Shown here: piece after piece, positions 49,382-62,000 of the stretch
Numbering within the stretch: the first letter of the stretch is position 1
How the letters are laid out: each line of letters starts with the position of its first letter
NCBI GenBank assembly: GCA_000181795.3
Contig: CM012955.1
Location: forward strand, 12,524,907 to 12,588,906
Origin: Trichinella spiralis
Taxonomy: Eukaryota > Nematoda > Enoplea > Trichinellida > Trichinellidae
Length of the DNA: 64,000 bases
Direction of reading: 5' to 3'
Notes under the pieces: model-generated
Told to the model about the DNA's origin: nothing
Databases searched by the model: none
What the model saw: the letters and a program-made list of their open reading frames with translations, nothing else
Made by a program: the position numbers and the translations under genes

Positions 49382-51987
49382 CATTCCAGAGATGATGCAA
49401 CTCATTTTGTATTGTCTGCATTTTCATTTGAGAAATAAGTGGTTTGATTGATTTTTATGAATAATGTTTTCAGTCGTCAAATTTCTACACAATACTGTGT
49501 TATTTTACCTAAAGATGATGCTTTTTTTCATTCAATTGTATGATTCATTTTTTATTTGAAAAGTAATCAATATAATTGATTTTAGTTTAGTTTTTTTTTC
49601 TATTACGGATTGCCTTTGTTCTGTACTGTGAAGGTTCAGAGGCAGTTGGAATTTGATAATAAATTCACGTTTGTTGTATACATTAAATTTTGAAAAGTGG
49701 ACGAAAAATGTGCACGTTAATTTCTATTAGTTTTCTTTTTTTTAAAAAATTGTTGTGATTTATTTGAATTTTGTTCGTGAAAATAATTTCTGTATACTGT
49801 AAAGTAACAATTTTATCCTCGCGGGGAATAACCTGTAGAAATGCTTTTTTCCAATAACAACTCACTCAGAAGCTAGCTCTAAACGCTCTAGCTGTTGATA
49901 TATTGATTTGTATGAATGAAATTTTTTGAAATTTAATTAATTAATTTATTTGTTTTGTTTAATGTAAGGTGCGAATACATTTCGCCAAGAATGGCCGGAA
50001 TTGTTGAACGAATTGGTCGAAAGTGGTCGAATTAGTGCCGAAAAAGCCCAACAATTTCCCAACATCAACATCGTCGGATTGGTCGGTTCGATTGACAACG
50101 ACTTTTGCGGAACCGACATGACCATCGGTACCGATACCGCTTTGCACCGAATCATCGAAGCGGTCGATGCTGTCCAATCCACTGCCCAAAGTCACCAGCG
50201 ATCTTTTGTCATCGAAGTCATGGGACGACATTGTGGCTATTTGGCTTTGGTGGCCGCGTTGGCTTCCGAAGCGGATTGGGCTTTCATTCCCGAATGGCCA
50301 CCGCCGGTCGATTGGCGCGACATTCTCTGCACCCGCATGCAACAAGCTCGGGAACAAGGCCAACGAGTGAATATTATAATTTGTGCCGAGGGTGCGGTCG
50401 ACCGTGACGGCAATCCAATTACAAGCAACATGATTCGAGATTTGATCGTCGATCGTCTCCACTACGATACCAGAGTGACCGTTTTGGGTCACGTCCAACG
50501 TGGTGGTAATCCGTCGGCGTTCGATCGTCTGCTCGGCAGTCGCATGGGCGCCGAAGCGGTTTTGGCTTTGATGGACACGTCGCCGGATGCGGAATCTTGC
50601 GTTATCGCATTGGACGGCAATTCGATCGTCCGCGTACCGTTGATGCAGTGTGTCGAACGTACACAACTTGTACAGAAGGCGATGGAAGAGAAAAATTGGG
50701 ATTTGGCGGTCCGTTTGCGAGGTCGAAGTTTCCAAAGGAACTTGGAAACGTACAAATTGTTGGCCAAATTGCGTCCACCTACGGAAAAAGGCAACCTGAG
50801 CGGTGGGCATATTTTCACGTTGGCCGTGATGAACGTCGGCGCTCCCGCTTGTGGCATGAACGCGGCCGTGAGATCCTTTGTCCGCAATGCTCTTTGTCAC
50901 AACTGCAAAGTGTTGGCGGTGAAAGATTCGTTCGAAGGTCTGATGAAAGGCAACGTCCAAGAGATGAACTGGTGCGACGTGAGCAATTGGTCGATGTTTG
51001 GTGGTTCATTTTTGGGAACCCAAAAATCGCTGCCGACGAAAAATATCGAAAAAGTGGTCGAACAGTTGCGCAATTTGAAAATTGACGGTCTCTTTTTGAT
51101 CGGCGGTTTCGAAGCTTTTCATTCGTGCTTGATCATGGCCGAAAATCGTGACAAATACAAAGAATTTTGCATCCCAATGATGGTTTTACCATGTACGATC
51201 AGCAACAACGTTCCCGGAACCAGCTTTTCCGTTGGTTCCGACACGGCTTTGAATGAAATTTGCAATTTGATCGACAAAGTGAAACAGTCGGCCATTGGAA
51301 CCAAACGACGCGTTTTCATTGTCGAAACGATGGGCGGCTATTGTGGCTATTTGGCCACGTTGTCCGCACTGGCATCCGGAGCCGACAATGCGTACATTTT
51401 CGAAGAACCGTTCACTGTCGACGACATCAAAGAAGACGTACGCGTGATTGCGCAAAAAATGGTCAAAGGGGTCCAGCGGTATATTATCATGCGCAGCGAA
51501 AATGCCAATCCAAATTATACAACCCAGTTCATCATGCAACTGTTCAGCGAAGAAGGCAAAGGCGAATTCAGTACTCGTATAAATATTTTGGGCCACGCCC
51601 AACAAGGCGGTAGTGCTACACCGTTTGACAGAAATTTGGCTACTCGAATGGCCGCTCATGCGGTGGAATTTTTGGTTGGCAAGTGTCGAGAATTTTTCCA
51701 ACCCAGCGACGGCCGTGTATTTACCAACACACCCGATTCGGCCGTACTGCTCGGCATTCAAGCACGTCGATCCCAAGCGACGCCGATTCAAGAGATCAAG
51801 TTCGAATTATTATTTATTTTTATCTATCTTTTTTTGTTATTTTGCTTTTTCTTTCAGAAAAAAGAGCGATTTTGTTCATCGTTTGCCAACCGAACAGTGG
51901 TGGTTGAAGCTACGACCGTTGCTTCGCATTTTAGCCAAACACGACAGCATATACGAAGTGTCGGCCGTGAAAATGGACTTGAAATGA
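47814..51987 (+). CDS. pfk: ATP-dependent 6-phosphofructokinase, isoform A
   Basis: Exons 47814-48039, 48432-48716, 49969-51799 and 51858-51987 give 823 aa. This is the duplicated-domain eukaryotic PFK, which phosphorylates fructose 6-phosphate in glycolysis. N-half: [19 protein letters not shown] (ATP loop), [43 protein letters not shown] (catalytic Asp in the TIDND-type motif, about 211-215), [29 protein letters not shown]-half regulatory copy: [60 protein letters not shown]. It ends with [18 protein letters not shown] as in animal PFKs. Intron 3 is 1252 bp. The last donor is a weak GTTCGA, accepted because it alone restores the conserved C-terminus. The coding exons are GC-rich. AATAAA at 52534. 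Confidence 0.95.
48106..48301 (+). CDS. pfk: PFK alternative first coding exon (isoform B start)
   Basis: A second ATG exon, 66 bp downstream of exon A's donor, encodes 65 residues beginning [17 protein letters not shown] and ending [15 protein letters not shown]. It ends in the same phase 1 as exon A and joins the same acceptor at 48432, giving an 813 aa isoform. Both exons supply the ATP-binding GGDS loop, so they are mutually exclusive: splicing A to the acceptor at 48078 would give an immediate TAA. That acceptor (ctcttttcag) suggests exon B is reached from a non-coding leader or trans-spliced. Confidence 0.85.
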
Positions 51988-52770
51988 TAATGCTTATTAT
52001 AAAAAAATTATTCTCGTCCGCTTTCTATTCTCTAGTCTAGTGTGGACAATTATGATTATTATTCTAGTTTGATTCCGATAATAATGATCTTTCTGGAGGG
52101 AAATTGACCTCCGAAAATCCAGTCCATGTAGTAGTGGGAATTTGTTTCATTCATTTATTCATTCATTATTCAGTAATTACTTTTTTTCCAAAAAAAAATG
52201 TTCTAGTTCCTCTCCATCTACTCCTTCCCCTTCTGTTTTTCCATTGAACATTTTCATCGTATAATAATTAATAATCTGTAGTTAGTTAATAACCAGCAGT
52301 ACGCTGTTATAATATTTGAGCGACTGCAAAAAATGATGGATGCCATCGATCAGTTTGATGCCATTTTTTCCACTTTTGCATCATATTTTTAGTTCCAGTA
52401 TGCATCCAGAAGAGAAGAGCGACCGAATTTGTTTGGTCCGCTCTGTGTGCGAATTTATTATTATTATTCACCGCAGTTTTGCATGTTCTCTTATTTCTCA
52501 TTATCCCGTAAAGGTTTGTCTCTAAGTAAATGAATAAAAAATAAATAAAAAAATACCTATATCTATATACGTATATATTGAAAGCAGTAAAGTATGCTTA
52601 GCACGTGTTTGTGTTTCAGCTTGTCTGTTTGTGTGGTTCAGGTTGAATTGTCGACCGCTAATAGTTTTCTTTGTAGTATGTTGGTTTGGCTTTTATTCTT
52701 ATTCCACTAATGCATTCACCGACTAAGTGCTCACATTTGCTCGTTCATCTGTTTCTTCACAGCTTGTAAA
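51988..52770. other. PFK 3'UTR and COX11 5' flank
   Basis: PFK's probable polyadenylation signal AATAAA is at 52534-52539. The remainder is short and AT-rich with no other exon. Confidence 0.6.
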
Positions 52771-53911
52771 ATGACGACAATGTTCGGTCGATGTGGTGGA
52801 CCACTGCTACTTCGTTGGGCAAGAGCATCCGGTGGTGTTGGTGGACATCTGTGTTGCCAGTCGACTGAAATTGGCTTTTCGTCGAAACGATTGGTGAAAG
52901 TTTGGCTTTGCACGGCGACGAACCGTACCACCACCACCACCACCACCAACAAGTATCCCAAACTTAGGCAATCGTCGATGAAGCAGAAAAAGCTCGATAT
53001 TGCCATGTACGCTGTTGGGGGTGTGGTTCTTTTCATCGGCATCACTTTCGCTTCAGTGCCATTGTATCGCATCTTTTGTCAGGTATTGATTTTCCATTTG
53101 TGATTATTTTTCTCCGTTTTATTTTTTTTCCACTTGCAAATAAATATTAATACTGTAATGAAAGCTGAGTACGGATGTGGAATATATAAGCGAATGTCAA
53201 TCGTTCAGTTTTGTTATTTGAAACAGATTTTTCCAGTGTAAATTTAAATTGATTTTTCGTTAAAGAAAACTGGCCTTGGCGGTGATTCGAGAACTATAAG
53301 ACGAAAAAACGATGGAATTGCGGATCTTACCGTTGTCCAAGATCGTCTTATTCGAGTTCGATTCAACGCGGACTCGAACATGGCTTGGAAATTTACGCCT
53401 CTTCAGGACGAAATTTTGGTAACCCTTATTGTTTTGTCTTTCTTTTCTTAACCAATTTTTTATGCTTATTTATTTATTTTTTTTTTGATCTATTTTTATG
53501 CAGGTTCATCCGGGTGAAACCGCTTTGGCATTTTACACTGCAATCAATGCAACTGACCGACCAATTGTAGGCATTGCGACTTACAATATCGTACCCGCAG
53601 AAGCGGGTCTGTATTTTAACAAAATTCAGGTACAATTATTGTTTTCTTTTGGGAATGATTTTGTATTTATTTCACTTATTTAATAATAATAATTCGATTC
53701 GGTCGTTTAGTGTTTCTGTTTCGAGGAACAGTTGATCAATCCTGGTGAAGAGGTTGATTTGCCTGTATTTTTTTACATTGATCCAGAATACGCGGACGAT
53801 GCCTACTTGGAACGTGTGGATGAAATTTTTTTGAATTACACTTTTTTCGAATCCAAGCAGGGTCTGCAATTTGACAAAAACAATTTCTGGCCCCTGGCGA
53901 AGCCGAAATGA
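52771..53911 (+). CDS. COX11: Cytochrome c oxidase assembly protein COX11
   Basis: Four exons (52771-53082, 53266-53418, 53504-53629, 53711-53911), all phase 0, give 263 aa. The N-terminus is basic and hydroxylated, consistent with a mitochondrial presequence, and includes a run of seven Thr. One inner-membrane helix follows (about 76-97, MYAVGGVVLFIGITFASVPL), with the conserved YRIFCQ, then the copper domain: KTGLGG, NADSNMAWKFTPLQ, VHPGETALAFY, GIATYNIVPAEAGLYFNKIQ and the copper motif CFCFEEQ (198-204). Downstream PGEEVDLPVFFYIDPE and YTFFESKQG match the family. Role: delivers copper to the CuB centre of COX1 in the intermembrane space. Length is close to the human protein (276). AATAAA at 54054. 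It starts under 800 bp after PFK on the same strand. Confidence 0.95.
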
Positions 53912-56870
53912 TCGATCTGTTCAATCCGTGGCAACGGTTGTTGTGGTTTTGTTTTTCTTCCACCGATACGCACCTCTGAGCAAGTGAACGCAGCCGAAGG
54001 GTTAGAATTGATCTTGTTGCCGGATTAATTGTTCAAATTGTTCCATAATAATTAATAAATATATGATAATATTCCGAACAGTTTTGTTGAATAATTGTTG
54101 AAAATAATAAAATTGGACAATTCAATCTTCTAATAATTCGATGTTGCAGGCGCACAATGATCAAACAATGCTATAGGGTAGGGTATGACTTTTACAATGT
54201 GCACAATTGCGCGTGTATTAATTAATTAATTAATTAATTTTGTTTTTCTTTTCCAATTTGTGATGGTAAAAGTGACTGTTTTTATCAGTTTTAGGAAAAA
54301 GAGAAAAAATCAAATGGAAATAGATGTGCACGAGCTTGATTTTGAAGCTAATCGAAATTTTTCACGTCTGAATTAGATTGTTGTTGCGGTTCACATTTCA
54401 CGAAAAGAAAAATCACCACCACAATGGCTAACAAACCACAAAGCTTCTGATTAACAACATTTCAATACTGCTTGTGAATGGTGAGTGGGTTTGCTTGTTT
54501 TTCTTTTCTTTTTTTGCTCAATAAGCTAAAAATTCATTCCCAACTCAAATTCATGCATGATGTATGACGATGAGGTGAGGTGATAATTTTTCCATTCTGC
54601 ACAGTCGACGTCACAAATGCAAAGTGCAATTATTCAAATACCAGTTGGCAGGAGAGTATTAATTTGCCACAAGTAAAGGTGAAATGGAATTTTCGATAAC
54701 GCCAACAGGCAATGAGAAAATTCTGTGTCATCGTTGTGAAAGCATATTTATCAAAGTCAATCAAAAATTTTTCAAACTCTTTCTTGCTTGTACAATCAAG
54801 ATATAATAACACGGCAAATAACAGTGTCCAAATGTTCAAAGTGGAAAGTACAAAACACAATTCACGTGCTGAGCACAACTTTACAATGCTCGTTTGTTTT
54901 CTCTTTTGAAGCAATTTTTACTTATTTCAAAATTTCAAAGCGAAACCCATTTCTATTATATATATATATATATATCGATTGCAACATAAACAAATTGAAT
55001 TGAATTTAAATTTCCAATGGATTGCAATAAATTTATTTGCATATTTAAATTTTTTGTTCGATCATTTTATTCAGCCCTGAATACAGTAGCCCGTGATTGA
55101 ATTAAAAAATAATTAAGATCAATCAGTTGATCATCATATTTTGAATGTAAAAATTAGTAGATTAATTTCCATTCGATTGGAAAATTTTTTCGTCATAATA
55201 ATTGTTCAAGAAGGGATTGAAATTGCTTTTTCTTTCTTTCTTCTTCTTCTTCTTATTCTTTTCAATGGCTCAGAAATTGAAATAAATTCTTCCACTGTTG
55301 TCGGCTAATGGAACAGTGTAAATTGTTGTTTCTCTGGACACCAAGACCAAGAATAATGTCGTTCACCTTCTTCTTCTTCTTCTTCTTCTTCTTCTGCTTT
55401 TCTATTCTTGTTTTTCCAATTTCTTCATGCATTATTGGTGTTGTTTGGTTGTGTAATATTTGTTTTCTTGTTTGTGATTTAAAATCCAGAACACACTTTG
55501 TCTCCGCCACTGCATCTCTGCTGCATTGTTCATTGTTTGCGCGGGTTTTTTCTTCCCCCTTTGCCCACTCTCGAAGCATTATTTGAATCATCGATTCATT
55601 TTAAAACGGTATTCATCGACTTCAACTTTCATTGCAAAGCTGAACAGTTTTTTTTCTCTGTAATAAATGTAAATTTGTCACTTTATCTTGAATTATTATA
55701 TGGTCAATTTTTCCAGTGACACACTTGTGTTTAGTCATTAAATTTTTCATCACGTGAACAACAGCAGCATGCTTGTTTCAAAATGCAACGTCACAAAAGA
55801 AAAAAACAATTATGCATCTTCCCAATTCAGAATAATATGTGTGTTGTTCACCTTGTTTTATTGGGCAGAAACAATTGGTTTAATATTTTTTTACTAACAG
55901 ATTTCAAACGGATACCTACTTCTGCTTCGCTCTACTGTTCGTAAACCTGGTTTATTTTCAATTGTCCACTTAACCGACAGACAGACAGGCTTGGTTTGAA
56001 ATTCGGCACCATGCACGATATGCATGTGCTTGCCTGTATGTGAACAGTATGGAAGGAAAATTTGCAACATTCTTCAACTAGAAATATATTAATTTTCTTA
56101 ATGGAAAAGTTTAAATATTTGAAATAGCACATTTTCAATATACAAAGTCAAATTGACGGCTTTTCACATTTTTTTTATGCGCTTTGTATGTGTACTGGTT
56201 GACAATTTTTCAAGTAGAAGAAAGTTATTATAATAATTAGATTAAATTTTCAATGCAACAGTTTCGCATAGTGTAAATTGCTTTTAGTCTTTTTTTTAAT
56301 CATTAGCAAAAGAAATTTACAAAACTTTTGCAAGTGTGGCGGCGGTTGAAAGCAAAAAGCACCGTTCTAAATTTGTCATGGTAAATTTGTTTTCAACACT
56401 TTGATGAACATTATTACCAAAGAGCGTTGTAGTACAGCGTATGTCATTTCAATTTTGCTAACAAAATTGTCATCAATTATTCATTAATATTTTACATTCT
56501 ACCTGTACAAGCAAACTGATGCAAAAAAAGATTTTTTACATTGTAATAGTTGTATTTGAATCAGTTGTAATATTTTGTTTTGCCTATTTTGAAATATAGA
56601 ATACAACGTATAATAATATTTCACGAAGATGATAAATTGCATAATAATAATAATATATTATTATGCAATGTGAAATTTGAGTTGAATGCACTGAGCTTAT
56701 TGAACGGACAGAATAGCAGAAGGCGCCAGTGGGTCGCATGCTTGTTCGAGTTGTTGAAAATTTGTTCGCGTTGACGCAGCAGATGCTATTAGAATTATCA
56801 AAATTTGACAATTAGCAACAGTGGTTCAAATGAAACCGATTAATTAACTGAGCCAAATTGAGTTTGCAAA
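53912..56870. other. Long intergenic region, COX11 3' side
   Basis: COX11 AATAAA at 54054-54059, then AT-rich DNA with a TTAA run at about 54217-54238, an AT microsatellite at 54955-54975, and TTC repeats at 55243-55253 and 55366-55395. No exon supported. Confidence 0.5.
55366..55395 (+). repeat. TTC trinucleotide repeat
   Basis: About ten TTC triplets, with a similar tract at 59948-59980. Both produce spurious poly-Ser or poly-Phe reading frames. Confidence 0.9.
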
Positions 56871-57281
56871 ATGAGTGGAATGCAACAATATGCTAGCATG
56901 GGTAAGATAAGATGAGCTGGTGAAATTTTTCTTATCTGAAATGTCCACTTTCCTCAGCATTGTGTTCATATATATATATATATATATATATGCGAAAGTT
57001 GAAGCCAGCTTGTCAGAAGCGAACAGGCACTCATTAGATTAAATTTTTATTAACTTGCCATTGTAATAATTTACTGAGGTGGCTGTTGATGAGATGTATC
57101 AGTGGGATGTTGATGATGTTTGAAAAGTGATGTGTGAACAAAGTGAAAAGTGATTTCTCTTCTTTGTGCTTGCTTGATGTGCGCTTCAATTCTAGGCACG
57201 ACGTCACTTGAAGAAGACTGTCATTGGCCGGATGCAGTGTGTGATTTAAACGAGCTTGAACCGGTCTACTGGTCCACGTAA
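56871..57281 (+). CDS. Candidate two-exon start of an unknown gene
   Basis: Exon 56871-56901 (ATG, MSGMQQYASM, donor G|GTAAGA) joins in phase to 57196-57277 after a tctag acceptor, giving TTSLEEDCHWPDAVCDLNEL and more. The second exon either ends at the donor AC|GTAACC (phase 2) or reads to TAA at 57281 as a 38-residue peptide. The acidic, Cys-containing peptide looks coding, but I do not recognise it. Probably one of several alternative first exons of a gene to the right. Confidence 0.35.
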
Positions 57282-57887
57282 CCAGGCCTGTCCGGTTGAG
57301 CAGATTTTACAATTGGCCAAGCTGAATTGCAAGCGGCCTACATTAACAACTGTGAACATTTTTCTTTCTTTTCACATACCCAGTAATGCTGTTAGCTGTT
57401 TTATTAGCTTACTATTTATTAGCTACTTTAATACAATACTGGAAACAATAGTTGAGCAGCAACAACAACAACAACAACAACACTAACAACAACCGTATAG
57501 AAAAAAACAAAAGTAAAAAAGAAACAACATCCGCTAATAGTACACGAAGAAACAAATCAACTACATTCGAGTAGGCATTGGATCTTTCTGTTCCATTGGG
57601 CGTGCTTGTCATCATGACCCCCCACGCTTGTACGTGTCCTTATTAGTTGGTTGATCGAGATCAATTTTGATTGGTTGATAATTTTCACTGCAGCCGCTTT
57701 TACTGAACGGTGTAAGCAGCGACTTTGCCACCAAAGCACCAATTGACTGCCCCTAGAACTGCTTAACTGCATCTTCACAACTCAGCTATTAGTACTGTAG
57801 TGGTTGCTTTTTCCATTTGTGACTGTGGTACAAGACGAATCAGTTGATAAGTGTTGAATATATACATATCCATATATATATATATAT

Positions 57888-57995
57888 ATGGACATTAATA
57901 CCGACAAGAGCAAGACAGCTTCAGCGCCGGTTGCGGATCCTGAATCCGGACGGTTCACCACCAGATCAATTTCCAATGCAGCGTCAATTGTCAAA
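57888..57995 (+). CDS. Candidate alternative first coding exon
   Basis: ATG after an AT microsatellite opens 36 codons (MDINTDKSKTASAPVADPES..., ending IVK) to a strong donor GTAAGT in phase 0. Base composition is markedly less AT-rich than the flanks. Product unknown. Confidence 0.35.
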
Positions 57996-58397
57996 GTAAG
58001 TCAAAGTGTTCTTTATTAATCTCACTTTATTTGTTTCTTTATCCAACAGTGTAGTCAAATCCGATGTCCGTAGGTAGGAGGATTTGAAAAATGTTCAACT
58101 GGAAACGCTAGCTTACTTTTTCAAAGCTGGCGTTCCTTAAATTGGATTACATTTCTCTCGCAATTGTAATATCACGTTATTTTAAAAATTTACATGAACT
58201 AAATAATAATGGGGAAGTGTAAAATTGTCCTATTCTCATTCACTCTTTTGCGACTCTCAACAATTCGTTGCTTGCGATGATTATTAAATTTCTAAAACTG
58301 TGAGATTGTAATTTTCTGAATATATCATCAGTATTTTTGATTGTTTCGATTTTTCTCAGTTCACTAGCTGAAAGTAAATTTTCCTCTGCTACTGAAT

Positions 58398-58564
58398 ATG
58401 GCTTTCAAATCTGAGACAATAAGCAAACTGTGTAAACATTTACCGTGCAAACGACCTCCGCCTGAAGCAAATTTTTTTGCCGTGGAGGTGGAACTGGCCA
58501 TTGGACCGGTCGAACCAAATTTGAACAGTGTCAGCGCAAATAATGCAATGCAACTTAACGAATG
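58398..58564 (+). CDS. Candidate alternative first coding exon
   Basis: ATG with an in-frame TAG just upstream opens 55 codons (MAFKSETISKLCKHLPCKR..., with PPPEANFFAVEVELAIGPVEP) to donor TG|GTAGTC, phase 2. A ctcag acceptor about 40 bp upstream could supply a 5'UTR. Clear coding composition against an AT-rich background. Product unknown. Confidence 0.4.
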
Positions 58565-58972
58565 GTAGTCGTATAATATTATTCAGTTTTCGATAATTTT
58601 ATTATTGAAATATTTTTCACAAGCATTAAATTCTAGAAAAGTTGCCAAAAACTGACAATATTTCAAATATCTGCTTTGTAAGCTACAAATGTATGCAATA
58701 CAAATCCATTTGGAGTATTGTTATAGTAAATTTGAAAAATCAGTTTATGAAGAACAGTTGTAACTTTTAAATTTAAAAACACGAATAAATAAGAAATTTT
58801 AAATATGATAATATTAATTATCATGTATAAATAAAACTAGATAATGTGATATGGTAATTTCTAATAAAATGTTATTAATTATTATGAAATAGTTTTGCTC
58901 AAGACATTGATTGCTAAACTGATCATTTTTCATCTATAATTTTCAAAGTACAACAGTCACATTGTATATGTT

Positions 58973-59007
<35 letters not shown>

Positions 59008-62000
59008 GTGTGTCTGTGTGTGTGTGTGCGTGTATGTGTGAAGCTAAATTTTTCATTATCAAGTATGTCAGGTGTTCAAGATTTTAATTATATGTTAAGT
59101 GGTTTATTCAAATGAAGCATTTTTCGTGAACTAGCCTAACTTACTTGCCAACTTACAGCAGTGGTAAAACAGTTAGGAATAACTGTAAAAATTGAAAGAT
59201 TTTTCACCATCAAGTGGATAAATTGTTTAAATTAGCATAAATTGTTATTGTTACGGTTATTCTCACGTGTATCGTGTTCAGCTGTAATATGTCACCTGCA
59301 CAAATGGAGTAGGCAAAAGATGAAAGTGAAAAGTGTTAATTTAATTTAATTTAATTTTTATTTAATTTGTAATCATATAAAAACTGCAAAACGTGATTAA
59401 AGCATAGGGGGTGTAATTTCGAGGTGTATGACTGGCTGGCTATCTTGTGATTGAAAAATTGAAGAAACAAATTATCACTAAAAGTATGTCCTTTCTACTT
59501 TCACAAAATTGGGCCGCCTCAATAATGCCAGCTCTAGCAGAACGACAAGAGCGTGCTGTTTATTGATAGGACTTTCATGAATCGTAAACAATACAGGAAC
59601 TGGGTTTTCACAAGCGTGCACTATTTTAAAATGAGTCGAACGCGCCCAAATTGGCTGCATGGTGAACCTGTGAAAATGCTGTCATTATCAGTGTCACAGT
59701 GGTGAAATTACCGTCGAATTGACTAAAAATTACGCACATACTGTCCATCTTTTTCACTTATTCCACAGTCGAGCCGATACATTGACATCCTGTTGATATT
59801 GGCATAGTTGTTGTACTGGATATTTATTTGATTATGCAAAATAGAATGTGTTGTTCGCATAGATGCAAAATTGTGTACCGTACAGAATTTGTTCACGTCA
59901 TTGTACAGAAATAAAACAAGGAAACGGATTTTGTATAATTTCTTCCTTTTCTTCTTCTTCTTCTTCTTCTTCTTCTTCTTTATTCAAACTATGCCTTCCG
60001 ATGACGATATTTCCTGTTAAGCAGGAAGCCAATATTTTGCATGTCAAAATAAATATCCTTTCTCATTTGACATTCAACAGTTTTTTTTCTTTTAATACAG
60101 TTCTTTATTTTTTATATGAAATTTCATGTAAATGAATCACCGAAGTAAATTTTAAATTTTAAATTTATTTATTACTGTATGTATGCTCAGTGACGGCATT
60201 GCAGCAAGCTTTGAACATGCAAACTGCTAGCTCTATTGCATTTATTATGCTTTTTCTGATTTGTTTGACGATTACTTTTCTAGTAGTTTCTGCTGACGTT
60301 TACTATTATTTGTAAAAATAGTAAAAAAAGTAGTTATTTGTAAAATTTATTATTTCTTTTAAAGTTCATTTTTTTCTGTAACATCGTCTGACATTTTTTA
60401 TAAGCTTTTATGAACAAATTCACTTGAAAGTATAACAGAATATTTTACACTTTTAGAAGCACTGGTTAATCTATATATATATATATCATATAAGGAATGA
60501 AAGAGGAACTTTGCTATATTCTGTTGTGACAATTTATTAGCATTTTATTCATTTAACAGCAGAATTAGTTTGCCTACTTGATTGAAAGGTTAACAAAGTT
60601 TATAGTATTCTATTGTTCTGCATGTTGAACCTTTGCTGCATAGGAATTGGTACAAAGTTTGCTAGTGACATTAAAGCAATAATTGATTAATAGTTTCCAT
60701 ATTGATCACATATGTACCCACCACCAGCATAGTTGCAAGACACCCTGCTTTTTCCGGTCAAATAAACATCATCAGCAAGTAAACCTGGGCAGTTGCCACC
60801 CATATATCTATCCATTGCTTCGTTTTCATTATCGAGCTTTCAGTTTGATCAGAAACGATTGTTTGAAAATCATTTTTAAAATATGCTTTACATGTTGGAA
60901 AAAGTGCTTGATTGTTTTAAATAGAGATCAACAATTTTAAGTTGAAAAAGTGTATTGGAAGCAGAAAATAGCACTAATTTGAACATTTTACAAATAGTGC
61001 ACTGAACAAACAACAAGTAGATGAATTGATATTTTTGGTTTGCTCTTTTATTCTCTCCTGACAAGTTCAACGTACCGTAATTAGCCTACACATACACATG
61101 CACATACATGAGGGTATATTAAAATTGTTGTAAAAGGAATAAGTTTTTCTTTTGTCTTCTTGAACTATAAAAGAAAGCATCATTTTTTATGAAATGAAAC
61201 TGAAATTTTTAATATAAACTAAATAGCAAAATGTATTTTTTATTAGTTCTATTTTCCATCAGATAACCTCCCAGCGTTTTATCAGATGATATTCGATATG
61301 TGCGGTGCGGTGCGGTGGGGGGGAGGGGGAAGTTTACAGACAAAACAAATGTTTCGATTTAAAATAAAAAAGAATGTATTTTTTTCTTAAATTTTATTGA
61401 AATATCAAGCAAAATTTGTAATTTTTAAAAAAAAATGTGAAGTTACCCTGCATTTGCAACATACCCAGGGCTAGGCATCATTGGAAAATATTTTTATAAA
61501 CATTGTCAGTTTAACCAAACTGGGCATAACATTGTTGAACAAGAAACAAATAGAGCGTAACATTTTTAGCGGTTCTGTTATTTGAAAGAATTTTATTTTA
61601 TTAAAGAAAATTCTATTATTAAAACACCTCATATAGGGAAAAGGGGAAAAGAAGAAGAAGAAGAAGTAGTAGATTTTTACTTGATACGTATAGAAGGTTT
61701 TTATTCAAGAAAAAAGCCCATTTGTTTGTCAATTTCAAACAAAGTGAAAGTACATTGCACTGTTGGAGGAAGTCATTTTTGTTCAAATTCTTGAAATTCA
61801 GTTCAAAATAGTTTGAAAAACAGCAGCCACTTGTGCAACTGAAAGCATCCCCCATCCGTTTAGGGGGTTTCTCTTTTCTATGAAAAGTTCTTTTCTCAAC
61901 GTCAAGGACTGACTGACCCAACTTCTGCATCTTGGTCCAAAAATATCATATACATCATGCATGGTAGCATTTTTCTTATTTTCCCATTGGGTAACAGATA

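Noticed and set aside
49143-49427. Minus-strand frame with Arg/Glu repeat in PFK intron 3
   Set aside because: Generated by a TC dinucleotide microsatellite.
50001-50960. Minus-strand 333-codon frame across PFK exon 4
   Set aside because: Shadow of the GC-rich PFK coding exon; the plus strand has all PFK motifs.
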